Part shown: in pieces, positions 18,619 through 27,100 of the stretch | How the letters are laid out: each line of letters begins with the position of its first letter | Position numbering within the stretch: position 1 is the stretch's first letter | DNA from: Allokutzneria multivorans | GTDB taxonomy: Bacteria > Actinomycetota > Actinomycetes > Mycobacteriales > Pseudonocardiaceae | Assembly (NCBI RefSeq): GCF_039537405.1 | Contig: NZ_BAABAL010000017.1 | Location: forward strand, 558,001-622,000 | DNA length: 64,000 nt | Reading direction: 5' to 3' | Translations under genes and position numbers: made by a program | The notes under the pieces: generated by a model | What the model was told of the DNA's origin: nothing | The model's database searches: none | What the model saw: only the letters and a program-made list of their open reading frames with translations

Positions 18619-19050
18619 TCACTGCTTGGTGAACGTGCAGCCGGAGATCTTGACGTACTCGCCCTTTTTCGCGGTGAACCGGGATTTGCCCTGGCTGATG
18701 TTGTTCGCGATGATCGAGCCGAGTTCTCCGGAATCGTTGCGCATTCGCGCCCAGTAGCACATCGTGCTTCCGCCGTCGGACACGTAGGAGCCAGCGTCGA
18801 TGTCGTCGCCGACCTTGTAGGTGCCCGCGCCCCAGGTCTGCTGCTGGACTGGTGCTTCCGTTGGGGTGACGGGAGCCTGCGTGGTCGTCGGGGTGACGGT
18901 GACGTACTGGGTCTGCGTCTGCGTGTACGTCGTGACCGAGGTGGTCGGTGCCGCGACGGGTGCTTGATCCTGCTTTCCGATGGCCGACCCCATACCGATC
19001 AGCAGCAGTCCCGCGAGCACGCCTCCGCCGATCTTCATCGCCTTGTTCAT
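18619..19050 (-). CDS. Small secreted or membrane-anchored hypothetical protein
   Basis: A 143-residue protein. An N-terminal hydrophobic segment follows MNKAMK (about 7-24). A Thr/Gln/Pro-rich linker comes next (about 28-72). The compact C-terminal domain, WGAGTYKVGDDIDAGSYVSD to ISGCTFTKQ, has two cysteines. This domain recurs as a tail in actinobacterial exported proteins. No lipobox is clear (GMGSAIG). The function is unknown. Confidence 0.7.
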   Translation of the reverse strand: MNKAMKIGGGVLAGLLLIGMGSAIGKQDQAPVAAPTTSVTTYTQTQTQYVTVTPTTTQAPVTPTEAPVQQQTWGAGTYKVGDDIDAGSYVSDGGSTMCYWARMRNDSGELGSIIANNISQGKSRFTAKKGEYVKISGCTFTKQ

Positions 19051-19258
19051 CGCGACCCCCTCGAAGAAATCGTTGAATTGTTTACCTCTTCGCTGGGGCG
19101 GGTCGATGTGTTTCCCGTTTTTCGTGCGACCACCTTTTCGGTGGACAAGTGCGTCTTGAGATGTTTTTGGATGCCGAATCGCGATCTGTGCCGTCTACGG
19201 CGAGGTCGTCGCGACCGGGGTAGGTTTCGGGGTAACCGGAAACAGGGGAAGTGAGATC

Positions 19259-19792
19259 GTGGTCCGCCTCGTGCTGATGCGCCTGGACCATCTGGCCGGA
19301 GTCCTGGCCCTGGGCAACAGAGTCTTCGATGTCACGGCGATGCCCTACACCTCGTGGTCGCTGTCGAGCGTGGCCGTTCACCTCGACGCGCAGCCGCTGG
19401 CCTGCTGGGTTGCGGAGAGCGATGAGGAGGTCGTCGGCTTCGTGCTCGGTTCGATGTCCTACGACGAGCGCGAGGACTGGGGCTACCTGGAGTGGATCGC
19501 GGTCGATCCGGCGCACCAGGGGCAGGGCCTGGCGGGGAAGTTGCTCGACGCGTGCTGCGGGGCGCTGTTCGCCGAGGGGGCGACGCGCATCGTGACGGAC
19601 GTGGAGGCGAGCAACGTGGCCTCGGCGACCTTGATGCAGCGCAACGGTTTCAGTGATCGGGTGACCGTGACGCTGTTCGTGCGGCACGCGGAGCCGACGG
19701 GCGCGGTGCCTGGCAAGGCGCACCGCTCGACGAAGCAGCCGAGCGATCCGGCCAAGGCCCGGTTGCGCCGCGCGGCCCGCTCGGACCCCTGA
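19259..19792 (+). CDS. GNAT-family N-acetyltransferase, RimI-like
   Basis: A 177-residue protein with GTG 19259 after a GGGGAAGTGAG ribosome site. It shows the acetyl-CoA motif A, YLEWIAVDPAHQGQGLAGKL (the Q-x-x-G-x-G/A loop), and a beta-bulge motif B, VEASNVASATLMQRNGF, as in RimI-like enzymes. The substrate is unknown. The last 30 residues are a basic, disordered extension. The gene is divergent from the secreted hypothetical protein upstream. Confidence 0.85.
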   Translation: MVRLVLMRLDHLAGVLALGNRVFDVTAMPYTSWSLSSVAVHLDAQPLACWVAESDEEVVGFVLGSMSYDEREDWGYLEWIAVDPAHQGQGLAGKLLDACCGALFAEGATRIVTDVEASNVASATLMQRNGFSDRVTVTLFVRHAEPTGAVPGKAHRSTKQPSDPAKARLRRAARSDP

Positions 19793-19892
19793 GGTTCGCC
19801 GCGCTTCACCTCTTGGCGCCGCCTTCAACGCGCACACCTGCCGCAGCCGCAGGGTTTGCGGCACTTGAAGACCTCCGCCGCGAGGGTTCGCA

Positions 19893-20042
19893 GGTCTTCA
19901 AGTACCGCAGACCCCGGCTGTGGCGGTCTTCAACCGTGGCCTACCTGGCGTGGCGCTGGGGTTTGTGGGTCTTCAAGCACCCCGGACCGTCGGCGTGGCG
20001 GTCTCCAACGGTGGCCCACCCGGCGCGACGGCGGTGTTTGGG
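19893..20042 (+). repeat. 75 bp tandem holding two bipartite GTCTTCAA repeat copies
   Basis: Unit A is 19893-19967 and unit B 19968-20042. In each, GTCTTCAAG is followed exactly 32 bp later by GTCTYCAAC (19894/19926 and 19969/20001). With the inverted half copy at 19861-19874, unit A can form a hairpin of 13 of 14 pairs. Confidence 0.65.
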
Positions 20043-20100
20043 GCGGCGGTGATTGGAGCGCGTCGGTCCACTGGCGCGTCGGCTCGGTGGTCTTGGGGTG

Positions 20101-20164
20101 GTGATGTGGCCGGGTTTGTGGTGGTTGGAGACCGCTGCGGCGGGGGTTTGTGGGTCTTGAAGAC
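20101..20164 (-). repeat. Bipartite GTCTTCAA repeat, minus-strand copy
   Basis: Read on the minus strand, GTCTTCAAGACC begins at 20164 and GTCTCCAACC follows 32 bp on at 20132. Both are followed by a CACAAACCC segment, the best-preserved pairing of the two half units. Confidence 0.6.
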
Positions 20165-20200
20165 TGTGGAACCTCGGGTGGGCCTGGGTGGCGGTGAACC

Positions 20201-20255
20201 CAATGCGGCATTGGTTACGTCTGGCGAAACAAATGCCACATTGGGTACGTCGCAC
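20201..20255 (+). repeat. CATTGG-type tandem repeat, 30 bp period
   Basis: CAATGCGGCATTGGTTACGT at 20201 and AAATGCCACATTGGGTACGT at 20231 match at 15 of 20 positions. Each contains an AATGC...CATTGG near-palindrome. From memory, similar words recur between genes in Pseudonocardiaceae. Confidence 0.5.
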
Positions 20256-20314
20256 GGTCGGGTGGGCGGGGTGGGTTCTGGCGGTGTGGGGGGTGGGGGC
20301 GGCATTGTGGGGGG

Positions 20315-21361
20315 ATGACGTGGATGTTGTACGGCGCCAACGGGTACACGGGTCGCCTCGTCGCGAAGCTGGCGGTGGAGCGCGGAGAGCGGCCGACGCT
20401 GGCGGGGCGTTCGCGTGAGCGGGTGGCGCCGTTGGCGGCGGAGCTGGATTTGCCGTACCGGATCTTCGACCTGGCGGACGAGGACGCGACGCGCGCGGCG
20501 TTGAGCCAGGTGGACACGGTGGCGCACTGCGCGGGGCCGTTCACGGCGACGGCGGTGCCGATGGTGGCGGCGTGCGTGGACGCGCGGACGAACTACCTGG
20601 ACGTGACGGGTGAGATCGCGGTCTTCGAGGACGTCTTCGGCTACCACGACGCGGCGGCGGACGCGGGGATCGTGCTGTTGCCGGGCAGCGGGTTCGACGT
20701 GGTGCCGACGGACTGCCTGGCGGCGCTGCTGGCGGCGGAGATGCCGGGAGCACGCCGGCTGGAGCTGGCGTTGTCGATCACCGGAGGCGCGAGCCCGGGC
20801 ACGTTGAAGTCGGCGATCGGCTCGGCAGGGCAGGGCACGTTCGTGCGCGCGGCGGGCGGACTGCGGCGCATCCGCTCGGGACACCACGTCGAGGTGCCGT
20901 TCCCGTCGGGGACCGCGTCGGCGATGCCGATCCCGTGGGGCGACCTGGTGACGGCGCACCGCTCGACGGGGATCGAGGAGATCGCGACCTACTTCCGCGT
21001 GCCCAAGATGCCCGCGTTCGCACAGGATCTGGGCACCGCGATGCTGAAGCTGCCTGCGGCACAACAGATCGCGGCCGCGCTGGTGGAACGGTTCGTGCCG
21101 GGGCCCTCAGAGAAGACGTTGGGGCGCAGCCGTTCCGAGCTGTGGGGCCGCGTCACGGGCGCTGACGGCGAGACGATCTCGGCCACGCTGACCGGGCCGG
21201 GGCCGTACCCGATGACGGCCGACGCGGTCGTGCGCGCGGTGCACCGCCTGGAGTCCGGAGTCGTGCGGCCGGGAGCGCACACGCCCTCATCGGCCTTCGG
21301 AGCCGACTTCGTCCGCGAGCTCGACGGAGTCCAGGTGAGCGTCGCGCCCAGCTTTCTCTAG
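20315..21361 (+). CDS. Saccharopine-dehydrogenase-like / trans-acting enoyl reductase family oxidoreductase
   Basis: A 348-residue protein. The N-terminus MLYGANGYTGRLVAKLAVER is a Rossmann dinucleotide-binding fold (G-x-x-G-x-x-G), followed by VDTVAHCAGPF and NYLDVTGE, typical of saccharopine dehydrogenase-like NAD(P)H proteins. In mycobacteria this family includes trans-acting enoyl reductases for phthiocerol lipids; no polyketide genes are near here. The substrate is unknown. The gene converges on a histidine kinase, the two stop codons sharing CTAG. Confidence 0.8.
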   Translation: MTWMLYGANGYTGRLVAKLAVERGERPTLAGRSRERVAPLAAELDLPYRIFDLADEDATRAALSQVDTVAHCAGPFTATAVPMVAACVDARTNYLDVTGEIAVFEDVFGYHDAAADAGIVLLPGSGFDVVPTDCLAALLAAEMPGARRLELALSITGGASPGTLKSAIGSAGQGTFVRAAGGLRRIRSGHHVEVPFPSGTASAMPIPWGDLVTAHRSTGIEEIATYFRVPKMPAFAQDLGTAMLKLPAAQQIAAALVERFVPGPSEKTLGRSRSELWGRVTGADGETISATLTGPGPYPMTADAVVRAVHRLESGVVRPGAHTPSSAFGADFVRELDGVQVSVAPSFL

Positions 21362-22488
21362 GGCTCGCGGAGCACGGGGACGCGGGCGGTGGTGAGCCAG
21401 CCGCCGTTCTCGCGGGGGCCTGCGGAGAACGAGCCGCCGAACACCGCGACGCGCTCGCGCATGCCGACCAGGCCGTGACCGCTGCCGGGCTGCCGAGGGG
21501 CGAGGTCGACGCCGCCGGTGTCGGACACGACGACCTCGGCGCCGGAGTCGTCGAGCCGGACCTCCACCCGCACGGCCGAGCAGCCGTCGGCGTGCTTCAT
21601 GGTGTTGGTCAGCGCCTCCTGGACGATGCGGTACACCGCGACCTGCGCGCTCGCGGGCATGCGGTCGGGGTGGCCCTCCAACGCGTAGGTGACGGGCAGG
21701 CCCGCCGCCCGCGTCTGCTCGACGAGCTCGCCGAGCGCGGAGATCCCGGGCTGCGGGAACTCCTCAGCCAGCTGGTGCTCCGCGCGCAGCACGCCGAGCA
21801 CCCGCCGGAGTTCGCCGAGCGCTCCGCGACCGGTGCTGGACACGGCTTCCATCGCGCCGAGCGCCTTCTGCGGGTCGACGCGGGCCACGCTCGTCGCGCC
21901 GTCGGCGAGGGAGATCATCACGCCGAGGCTGTGCGCCACGATGTCGTGGATCTCCCGCGCGATGCGGGTGCGCTCCGCCGCAACGGCCAGCTCGGCCTGA
22001 CGTGCTTCGCGCTCGCGCGTGGAAGCCCGGTAAGCGCGCTGGTTGCGCAAGGTCAACCCGATCAGCCCAGCCATCGTGGCCATGCCGACCGGAGGAATGC
22101 CCAGGAAACGTGGAACAACGACGCCGAAGAGCGACTGCACCAGAATCCCGGCGACGACCACCGCCGTGGCCGCGTACGCCTCGCGGGACGGGCGGCGCAG
22201 CATGACGCTGTAGTACGCGAAGTACACCGCCAGCTCGCCGACCACGCTGACACCGAGCGCCCACTGCGAGCCGACGAGCACGACGAGCGCCGCGAAAACG
22301 GTGACCGGGGCCTTGCGCCACCACAGCAGCGGCAGCACCAAGGCGACCTGGAAGATCCACGGCAGCGCCGCCGTGCCGTACTTCGCCGCGGTCGCCGGAA
22401 CGCCGATCACGGTGAGCAGCACGGGCGCCAGCACGTCCAACGCGAGCGGGTGGCGCGCGAGAACCCGGCGCACGCGGTTCACGAGCAC
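21358..22488 (-). CDS. Two-component sensor histidine kinase, NarL/DesK type (orphan)
   Basis: A 376-residue kinase. Four to five membrane helices occupy about residues 15-148. HisKA_3 follows with the phospho-acceptor H181 in REIHDIVAHSLGVM, then a HATPase_c domain with N-box ALTNTMKHAD and GSGHGLVGMRERV. GTG 22488 is preceded by GGGAGGT. Kinases of this kind normally sit beside a LuxR-type response regulator, but none is encoded next to it in the window. The signal is unknown. Confidence 0.9.
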   Translation of the reverse strand: MLVNRVRRVLARHPLALDVLAPVLLTVIGVPATAAKYGTAALPWIFQVALVLPLLWWRKAPVTVFAALVVLVGSQWALGVSVVGELAVYFAYYSVMLRRPSREAYAATAVVVAGILVQSLFGVVVPRFLGIPPVGMATMAGLIGLTLRNQRAYRASTREREARQAELAVAAERTRIAREIHDIVAHSLGVMISLADGATSVARVDPQKALGAMEAVSSTGRGALGELRRVLGVLRAEHQLAEEFPQPGISALGELVEQTRAAGLPVTYALEGHPDRMPASAQVAVYRIVQEALTNTMKHADGCSAVRVEVRLDDSGAEVVVSDTGGVDLAPRQPGSGHGLVGMRERVAVFGGSFSAGPRENGGWLTTARVPVLREP

Positions 22489-22574
22489 ACTGGACCTCCC
22501 CTGTCCCGGTACGTGTTACCAGAAGATCATTTCAGGGGGTAGTGCCAGGCGCGGTCCTCTCGCAGAGCGAAAAG

Positions 22575-22608
22575 CGTCGGCGCGCCAGGAGAACCCGGCG
22601 CGCCGACG
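22575..22608 (-). terminator. Terminator after the M14 carboxypeptidase gene
   Basis: Perfect 12 bp stem CGTCGGCGCGCC / GGCGCGCCGACG with a 10 nt loop. On the minus strand it is followed by CTTTTCGC. It lies 44 bp beyond the peptidase stop and before the histidine kinase start. Confidence 0.8.
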
Positions 22609-22652
22609 GTGAACCAGAGTTCAGTCCATAGTGGACATATGGGGGAACAGGG

Positions 22653-24050
22653 CTACTTGTACGGGGCCGCCGCCTTGCCCGCCGCGTACATCAGCGCGGG
22701 CTTGATCTTCGGCCAGTGCGTGCTGTCCTGGCAGGAGTACTGCGGCAGGAAGCCGCTGCACGCGCCGGAACGCGCGCCGATCTCGAAGGTGTAGCCGGGG
22801 ACGCCCAGCTTGTCGTACACCCAGTCGTCGGTGCCGCCGGAGGCCGCGTAGCCGACGACCTCGGGCGCGGTGCCGTAGGTGTAGCCGGTGATGCCCGCCA
22901 TGTCCTTGGCCATCGCGCGGATCTTGGCGTCGTTGCCGGTCTTGGCGCCCGACTTGTGGCTCCACGGGAAGATGATCCCGTTGGTGTAGCTGTGCAGGGT
23001 GATCATCAAGCCCTTGGTGTCCGCGGACGCAGCGGTGTTGTCACCGTCGCCACGGGTGTCCGGGAAGATCTTGCCGAGCAGACCTTCCAGCGCCTTCGTC
23101 TCCACCTCGGAGGACGCGCCGGGGCCCCGGTAGATCTCGCTGCACGGGTCGGTGGAGGTGCCGCTGCCGCCGTAGTGCGTGTTGGAGTTGCGGTTCAGGT
23201 CGACGCCGGTCTGCCCGCCCCAGCCGCACGACGCGCCGTTGGAGTCGTTGCCGTTCTTGCGGTGCAGCTTCGGCGAGTTCCCGCCCTGCTGCACGATCTC
23301 CACGCCGTCGGGGTTCGTGATCGGCACGACCCACATCTCTGTGGAGTCCATGAGCTTGGTGACTTCGGCGTCCTTGCCGTAGTTCGCCGTGAGGTGGTCG
23401 ATCCAGCGCCACGCCATGTCACCGGTGGTGATCTCGCGCGCGTGGATCTGCGCCATCAGGAAGAAACGAGGCTTGGCGGAGTTCGGCTTCTGCTCGCAGT
23501 CGCCCGCGTTCTTCTTGGTCAGGCAGATCGCGCGCAGGTCGTAGCCGCCCTTGCCGGTGGACTTGCGCCACGACTGCCCGTACGTCACCAGGCTGCTCAG
23601 CGCGGGGAAGTCCGTGGCGACCTTGTCCAGGTGCGCGTGCTGGGCGCGCACCGTGCGGTAGCCGCCGTAGAAGGTCTCGTCGGCGTCCGCGCGAGTGACC
23701 GGGCCCGCGTCGCGCTGGGCCTTCGGCGGCGCCCACTTCGGCGCGGGCATCACGGACTCGACGGTCGTGGCGAAGCCGGCGGCGCGGATGCGCTCGCCCT
23801 CGGCCCTGTCGCCGAGGACGAACAGGTCGTCCCCGTCGCGCTCCTCCAGCACGTCGGAGCCGAGGCCGAGCAGCCGCTCGGAATCCTTGACCGCCTGCTT
23901 CACGCGGTAGACGTACTGCTCCTGTGGCTGTTGGGCCACCTGAGTCTGGCTGTCGGTCTGCGCGACCGGCACCGTTCCGGTGTTCTGCGCCAGCAGCGCG
24001 CCGGTGACGGCGAGCGCGACGGCTATGCCCAGGATCGGGACACGGGACAT
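22653..24050 (-). CDS. Secreted zinc carboxypeptidase (M14 family)
   Basis: A 465-residue exported protein with a signal peptide (MSRVPILGIAVALAVTGALL). A propeptide-like region runs to about 130. The M14 domain has zinc ligands in AQIHAREITTG (H-x-x-E) and LMITLHSYTNG, substrate-binding ITNPDGVEI and GVDLNRNSN, and the catalytic Glu in YTFEIGARSG. It cleaves C-terminal residues from peptides outside the cell. It lies 104 bp downstream of jetC on the same strand, but nothing suggests a shared function. Intact, unlike the truncated M14 relative at 11793-12704. Confidence 0.9.
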   Translation of the reverse strand: MSRVPILGIAVALAVTGALLAQNTGTVPVAQTDSQTQVAQQPQEQYVYRVKQAVKDSERLLGLGSDVLEERDGDDLFVLGDRAEGERIRAAGFATTVESVMPAPKWAPPKAQRDAGPVTRADADETFYGGYRTVRAQHAHLDKVATDFPALSSLVTYGQSWRKSTGKGGYDLRAICLTKKNAGDCEQKPNSAKPRFFLMAQIHAREITTGDMAWRWIDHLTANYGKDAEVTKLMDSTEMWVVPITNPDGVEIVQQGGNSPKLHRKNGNDSNGASCGWGGQTGVDLNRNSNTHYGGSGTSTDPCSEIYRGPGASSEVETKALEGLLGKIFPDTRGDGDNTAASADTKGLMITLHSYTNGIIFPWSHKSGAKTGNDAKIRAMAKDMAGITGYTYGTAPEVVGYAASGGTDDWVYDKLGVPGYTFEIGARSGACSGFLPQYSCQDSTHWPKIKPALMYAAGKAAAPYK

Positions 24051-24154
24051 GCTCTGTCCTTCCGCAGGGGGTAAGGCTTGCAGCGACGTTAAGCCGAACG
24101 GCGCACCGTCGCTAACCCTCCGAAAGAACCCTCTGTTTCACGGTTTTTGTGAAA

Positions 24155-27100
24155 TCAGACGTCCTCGCGGTCCAGCGAACTCCCGTCCCAGGTCGTGTGC
24201 GTGCACGCGACACCGCCGCCGTTCTTCGGCCGCAGCACGTCGAAGATGTGCATGCGCGGGATCTTCGGCGACACGCCCCAACCACTGGGCCAGGTGATGA
24301 TCCAGTCCATGTCCAGGTCGACCAGCAGCCCGAGCATCCTGGCGATAGTCGGATCGTCAAGCCGTTCAAATGCTTCGTCCAACAGCACGAGGCGAAGCGG
24401 CCCTGTGCCAATGCTCGATCCCGCAAGCGGATCTTCGGCCGCGCCCGCAGCGACACCAGTGCCAACAGCGTCGTAAAACGAAGCAGCAGCGGCGAAAAGG
24501 GTCACATAGGACACAAGGCGCGTTTCGCCCGAAGACAGCTGGCGGAGCCTGCGCACGCGCGGCTTGCTGTCCGGACCGTTGTCGCGGACCCGCACGGTGA
24601 AGGAGTACCAGGTGCGATAGTCCAGCGCCCGAGCCAAGATCTCCGCGTAGCCGCTGGAGTGCGCGTCCCGTTCGGACTCGATGCGCTCGGTGAAAGCCCT
24701 GCGCAGCAACGCGTCCTGCTCCTGGTCGCGGTCGGCGAACGGGGTGCGGACCAGTTCCAGCGCGTCCTTGGTGTCGGGGTCCAGCGCCGCCGACGGACGC
24801 CATTCGAGCTGCACGTGCACGCCCTGGCTGGAGCGCGCCTGGTCGAGCACCTCGTTCATCCGCTTGCACAGGTCCTCGGCGACACCGATCTGCGTGCGCA
24901 GACGCTCGGCGAGGTCGCGCATCAGGTAGTCGGAGAAGATGTCCTGGTAGCGCTCGCCGAGGTAGCCGCGCTGCTCCCCGAGCTTGGACGCCACGCGCGC
25001 CGCCGCGTCGGCGACCGGGCGCGGCCCCTCCTCGGAGGTCACGGTCACGGTGAGCACGTCCGCGACGGTCTCGGCGGTGATGTTGTGGCTGCCCGCCAAG
25101 GACGACTGGAGCGCCTGGAGCTTGCCGATCACGGTGCCTTCGCTGACCGGCCGCTTGTCCGGAGCCTCGCGCAGCGCCTCGAACGCGGCGCTCAGGTCCT
25201 CCAGTGACGGCTCCTCGGCGTCGGGCAGCGCGGCGGCCCACACGCCCGGCGCGGTGAGCAGCGCGCGGAACGCCTCGTTGGCGCGCTCGCGCTCGGCCTC
25301 TGTGCCGGATCGTTGCTGCTGCTTGGTTTCCAGCAGCGTCTCGACCTTCGTGGCCTCCTCGCGCACCGCGATCACCCGCTCGCGCGCGGCCGGGAGGTCC
25401 TTGCGCGCCTGGCGGTGCTCGCGCTCGACCTCGGTCAGCTGCGCGGCAATCTGCTGCGCCTCCCCGCCGATCGAGCTGGTCAGCTCTTCGAGCGCCCTGG
25501 CCTGCTCGCCGTACTCGGTGCAGCGCAGCTCCGCTTCGGCCTCGGCCTCCTCGCGGTCGCTCAGCGCCGCGTGGTGGTTGTGCAGCGCGTCGGCCAGCTG
25601 GTTCACCGTGCCCGCGCACCGCTCGACCAGCGATTCCCGGAGCTGCTCAACGGTTCCGCGCGCCTGCTCGGCCGCTCGGTAAGCCTGCTCCAGCGCGGCG
25701 GTCTCGTCGGAGAGCCCCGCCTCGGTCGCGGCCTGCGTCAGCTCAGTTCTCGTTGCCTGCCAACGCAGATCGGCTTCCTGGTGCTGCTCGCGCAGCGCCC
25801 GCGCACGCTGCTCGGCTTCCGCCGACGCCTCCTGCGCGCTGGCCAGCCGCGCGTGCGCGGTGATCAGGTCGCCGTCGTCGGGGAACGCGGCGAGGTGCTT
25901 TTCCCACGCCTTCACGTGCTGGCGCGCGGTTTCCACGGCCTGCTGCGCCTCGGCCCGCAGGCCTCGGAGCTGGTCCAGTTCTTCTTCCAGCTCGGCGATC
26001 CGCCGCCCCTGCGCGGCTTTGCGGGCTCCGGCGCCCAAGTACTCCGCCGCGTCCTTGTGCCAGGAGCCGGAAAGCGTTCCGGCGCGCCAGGTGCCGTCCG
26101 TGGAGACGGCGGTCGCAGCAGTGCCGGACGGCTCGATCGACACCGACTCCAGCAGGCGTTCGATCATCTCCGTCGGCACCGGGCACCCCGGCTCCGGCGC
26201 GGGGGTCAGCACCTCGGCGAGCGTGCGGCCGGGGAGCTGTTCCCCAGGGCTGGCAATGACATCCGCCTCGCCAGCGCCCGCGATCCGACCGTCCGCGTGC
26301 ACCCACGCGGCGAGCAGGCCGCTGGACTGCAAGGCGGCTTCGAGGCCCGCGCGCTCAGCGGGGGAGAGGACCTGGCGGAAGTCCACCAAGCGGTAGAACT
26401 CCGCTCCAGCACCGGAATCGCGCTCGGTCAGCGTGCTTCGCGGTGGCACCGGCTCCTGGCCTTGGCGCAGGCCGCGCAGTTCGGTGTCGCGCTCGCCGAT
26501 CGAGCCGCGCAGTTCACTCAGCCGCTGTTCGGCGTTGAGCACGTGCTGGCTCGCGGTGTGCAGGTGCGGACCCGCCCACTTGCGGATCTCCTGCGTCGCC
26601 CTGCGCCCGGCCGCGCTCTCCGCGACGAGCAGTTCCGGTCGCGGCAGGTGCGGAAGCTGAGTGATGTCCAAAGTGGACAGAGGGCCGTCCTGGGACCAGC
26701 GCTGCGCGGCCTCCGACCAGTCCTGCGCGGCCACTTCGACGCGCTGACCGGCCTCGTTGCGCCGCCCAGCCGACTCGGTCGCCGCGATCATCGCGTCCCG
26801 CGCCGTGCGGTGCAGCTGCTCCACGCGGTCCCGCGCGCGGTCGGACTCCAGGGCACGCTGGTGCAGCGTCAGCGTGAGCGCACTCCGTTGCCGCACAACG
26901 GCTGCGGCCTCTTCGGCGCGCTCACCGGCTTCGCGCAGCCCGGTCAGCAACGCGTCCGGGCTCAGCGACGGCAGTTCCCTGCGCTCGATCGGCAGCGCCT
27001 CAGCGTCGGGGTCCGGCTTCGCCCGCACGCGTGCCGTGACGACCTCAACGGCCGCAGGCGGAGCCTCGGGGGCCTGCACGGTCAGCGTCCGCTCCAGGCC

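Larger units (their letters stand above)
19793..20314. other. Repeat-rich intergenic region, 522 bp
   Basis: No convincing gene. It is packed with repeat copies: an inverted half copy at 19861-19872, two direct copies in a 75 bp tandem (19893-20042, 57 of 75 positions identical by hand alignment), a minus-strand copy at 20101-20164, and a 30 bp-period CATTGG repeat at 20201-20255. Apparent reading frames here are made by the repeats. Confidence 0.65.

Noticed and set aside
19893..20255. Possible CRISPR array
   Set aside because: Units are degenerate, in both orientations, have no constant repeat with unique spacers, and no cas genes are near. The layout fits dispersed intergenic repeats.
19813..20318. 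Small open frames between the GNAT and saccharopine-like genes
   Set aside because: They are built from the repeated GTCTTCAA and CATTGG units, on both strands, without ribosome sites or family sequence.
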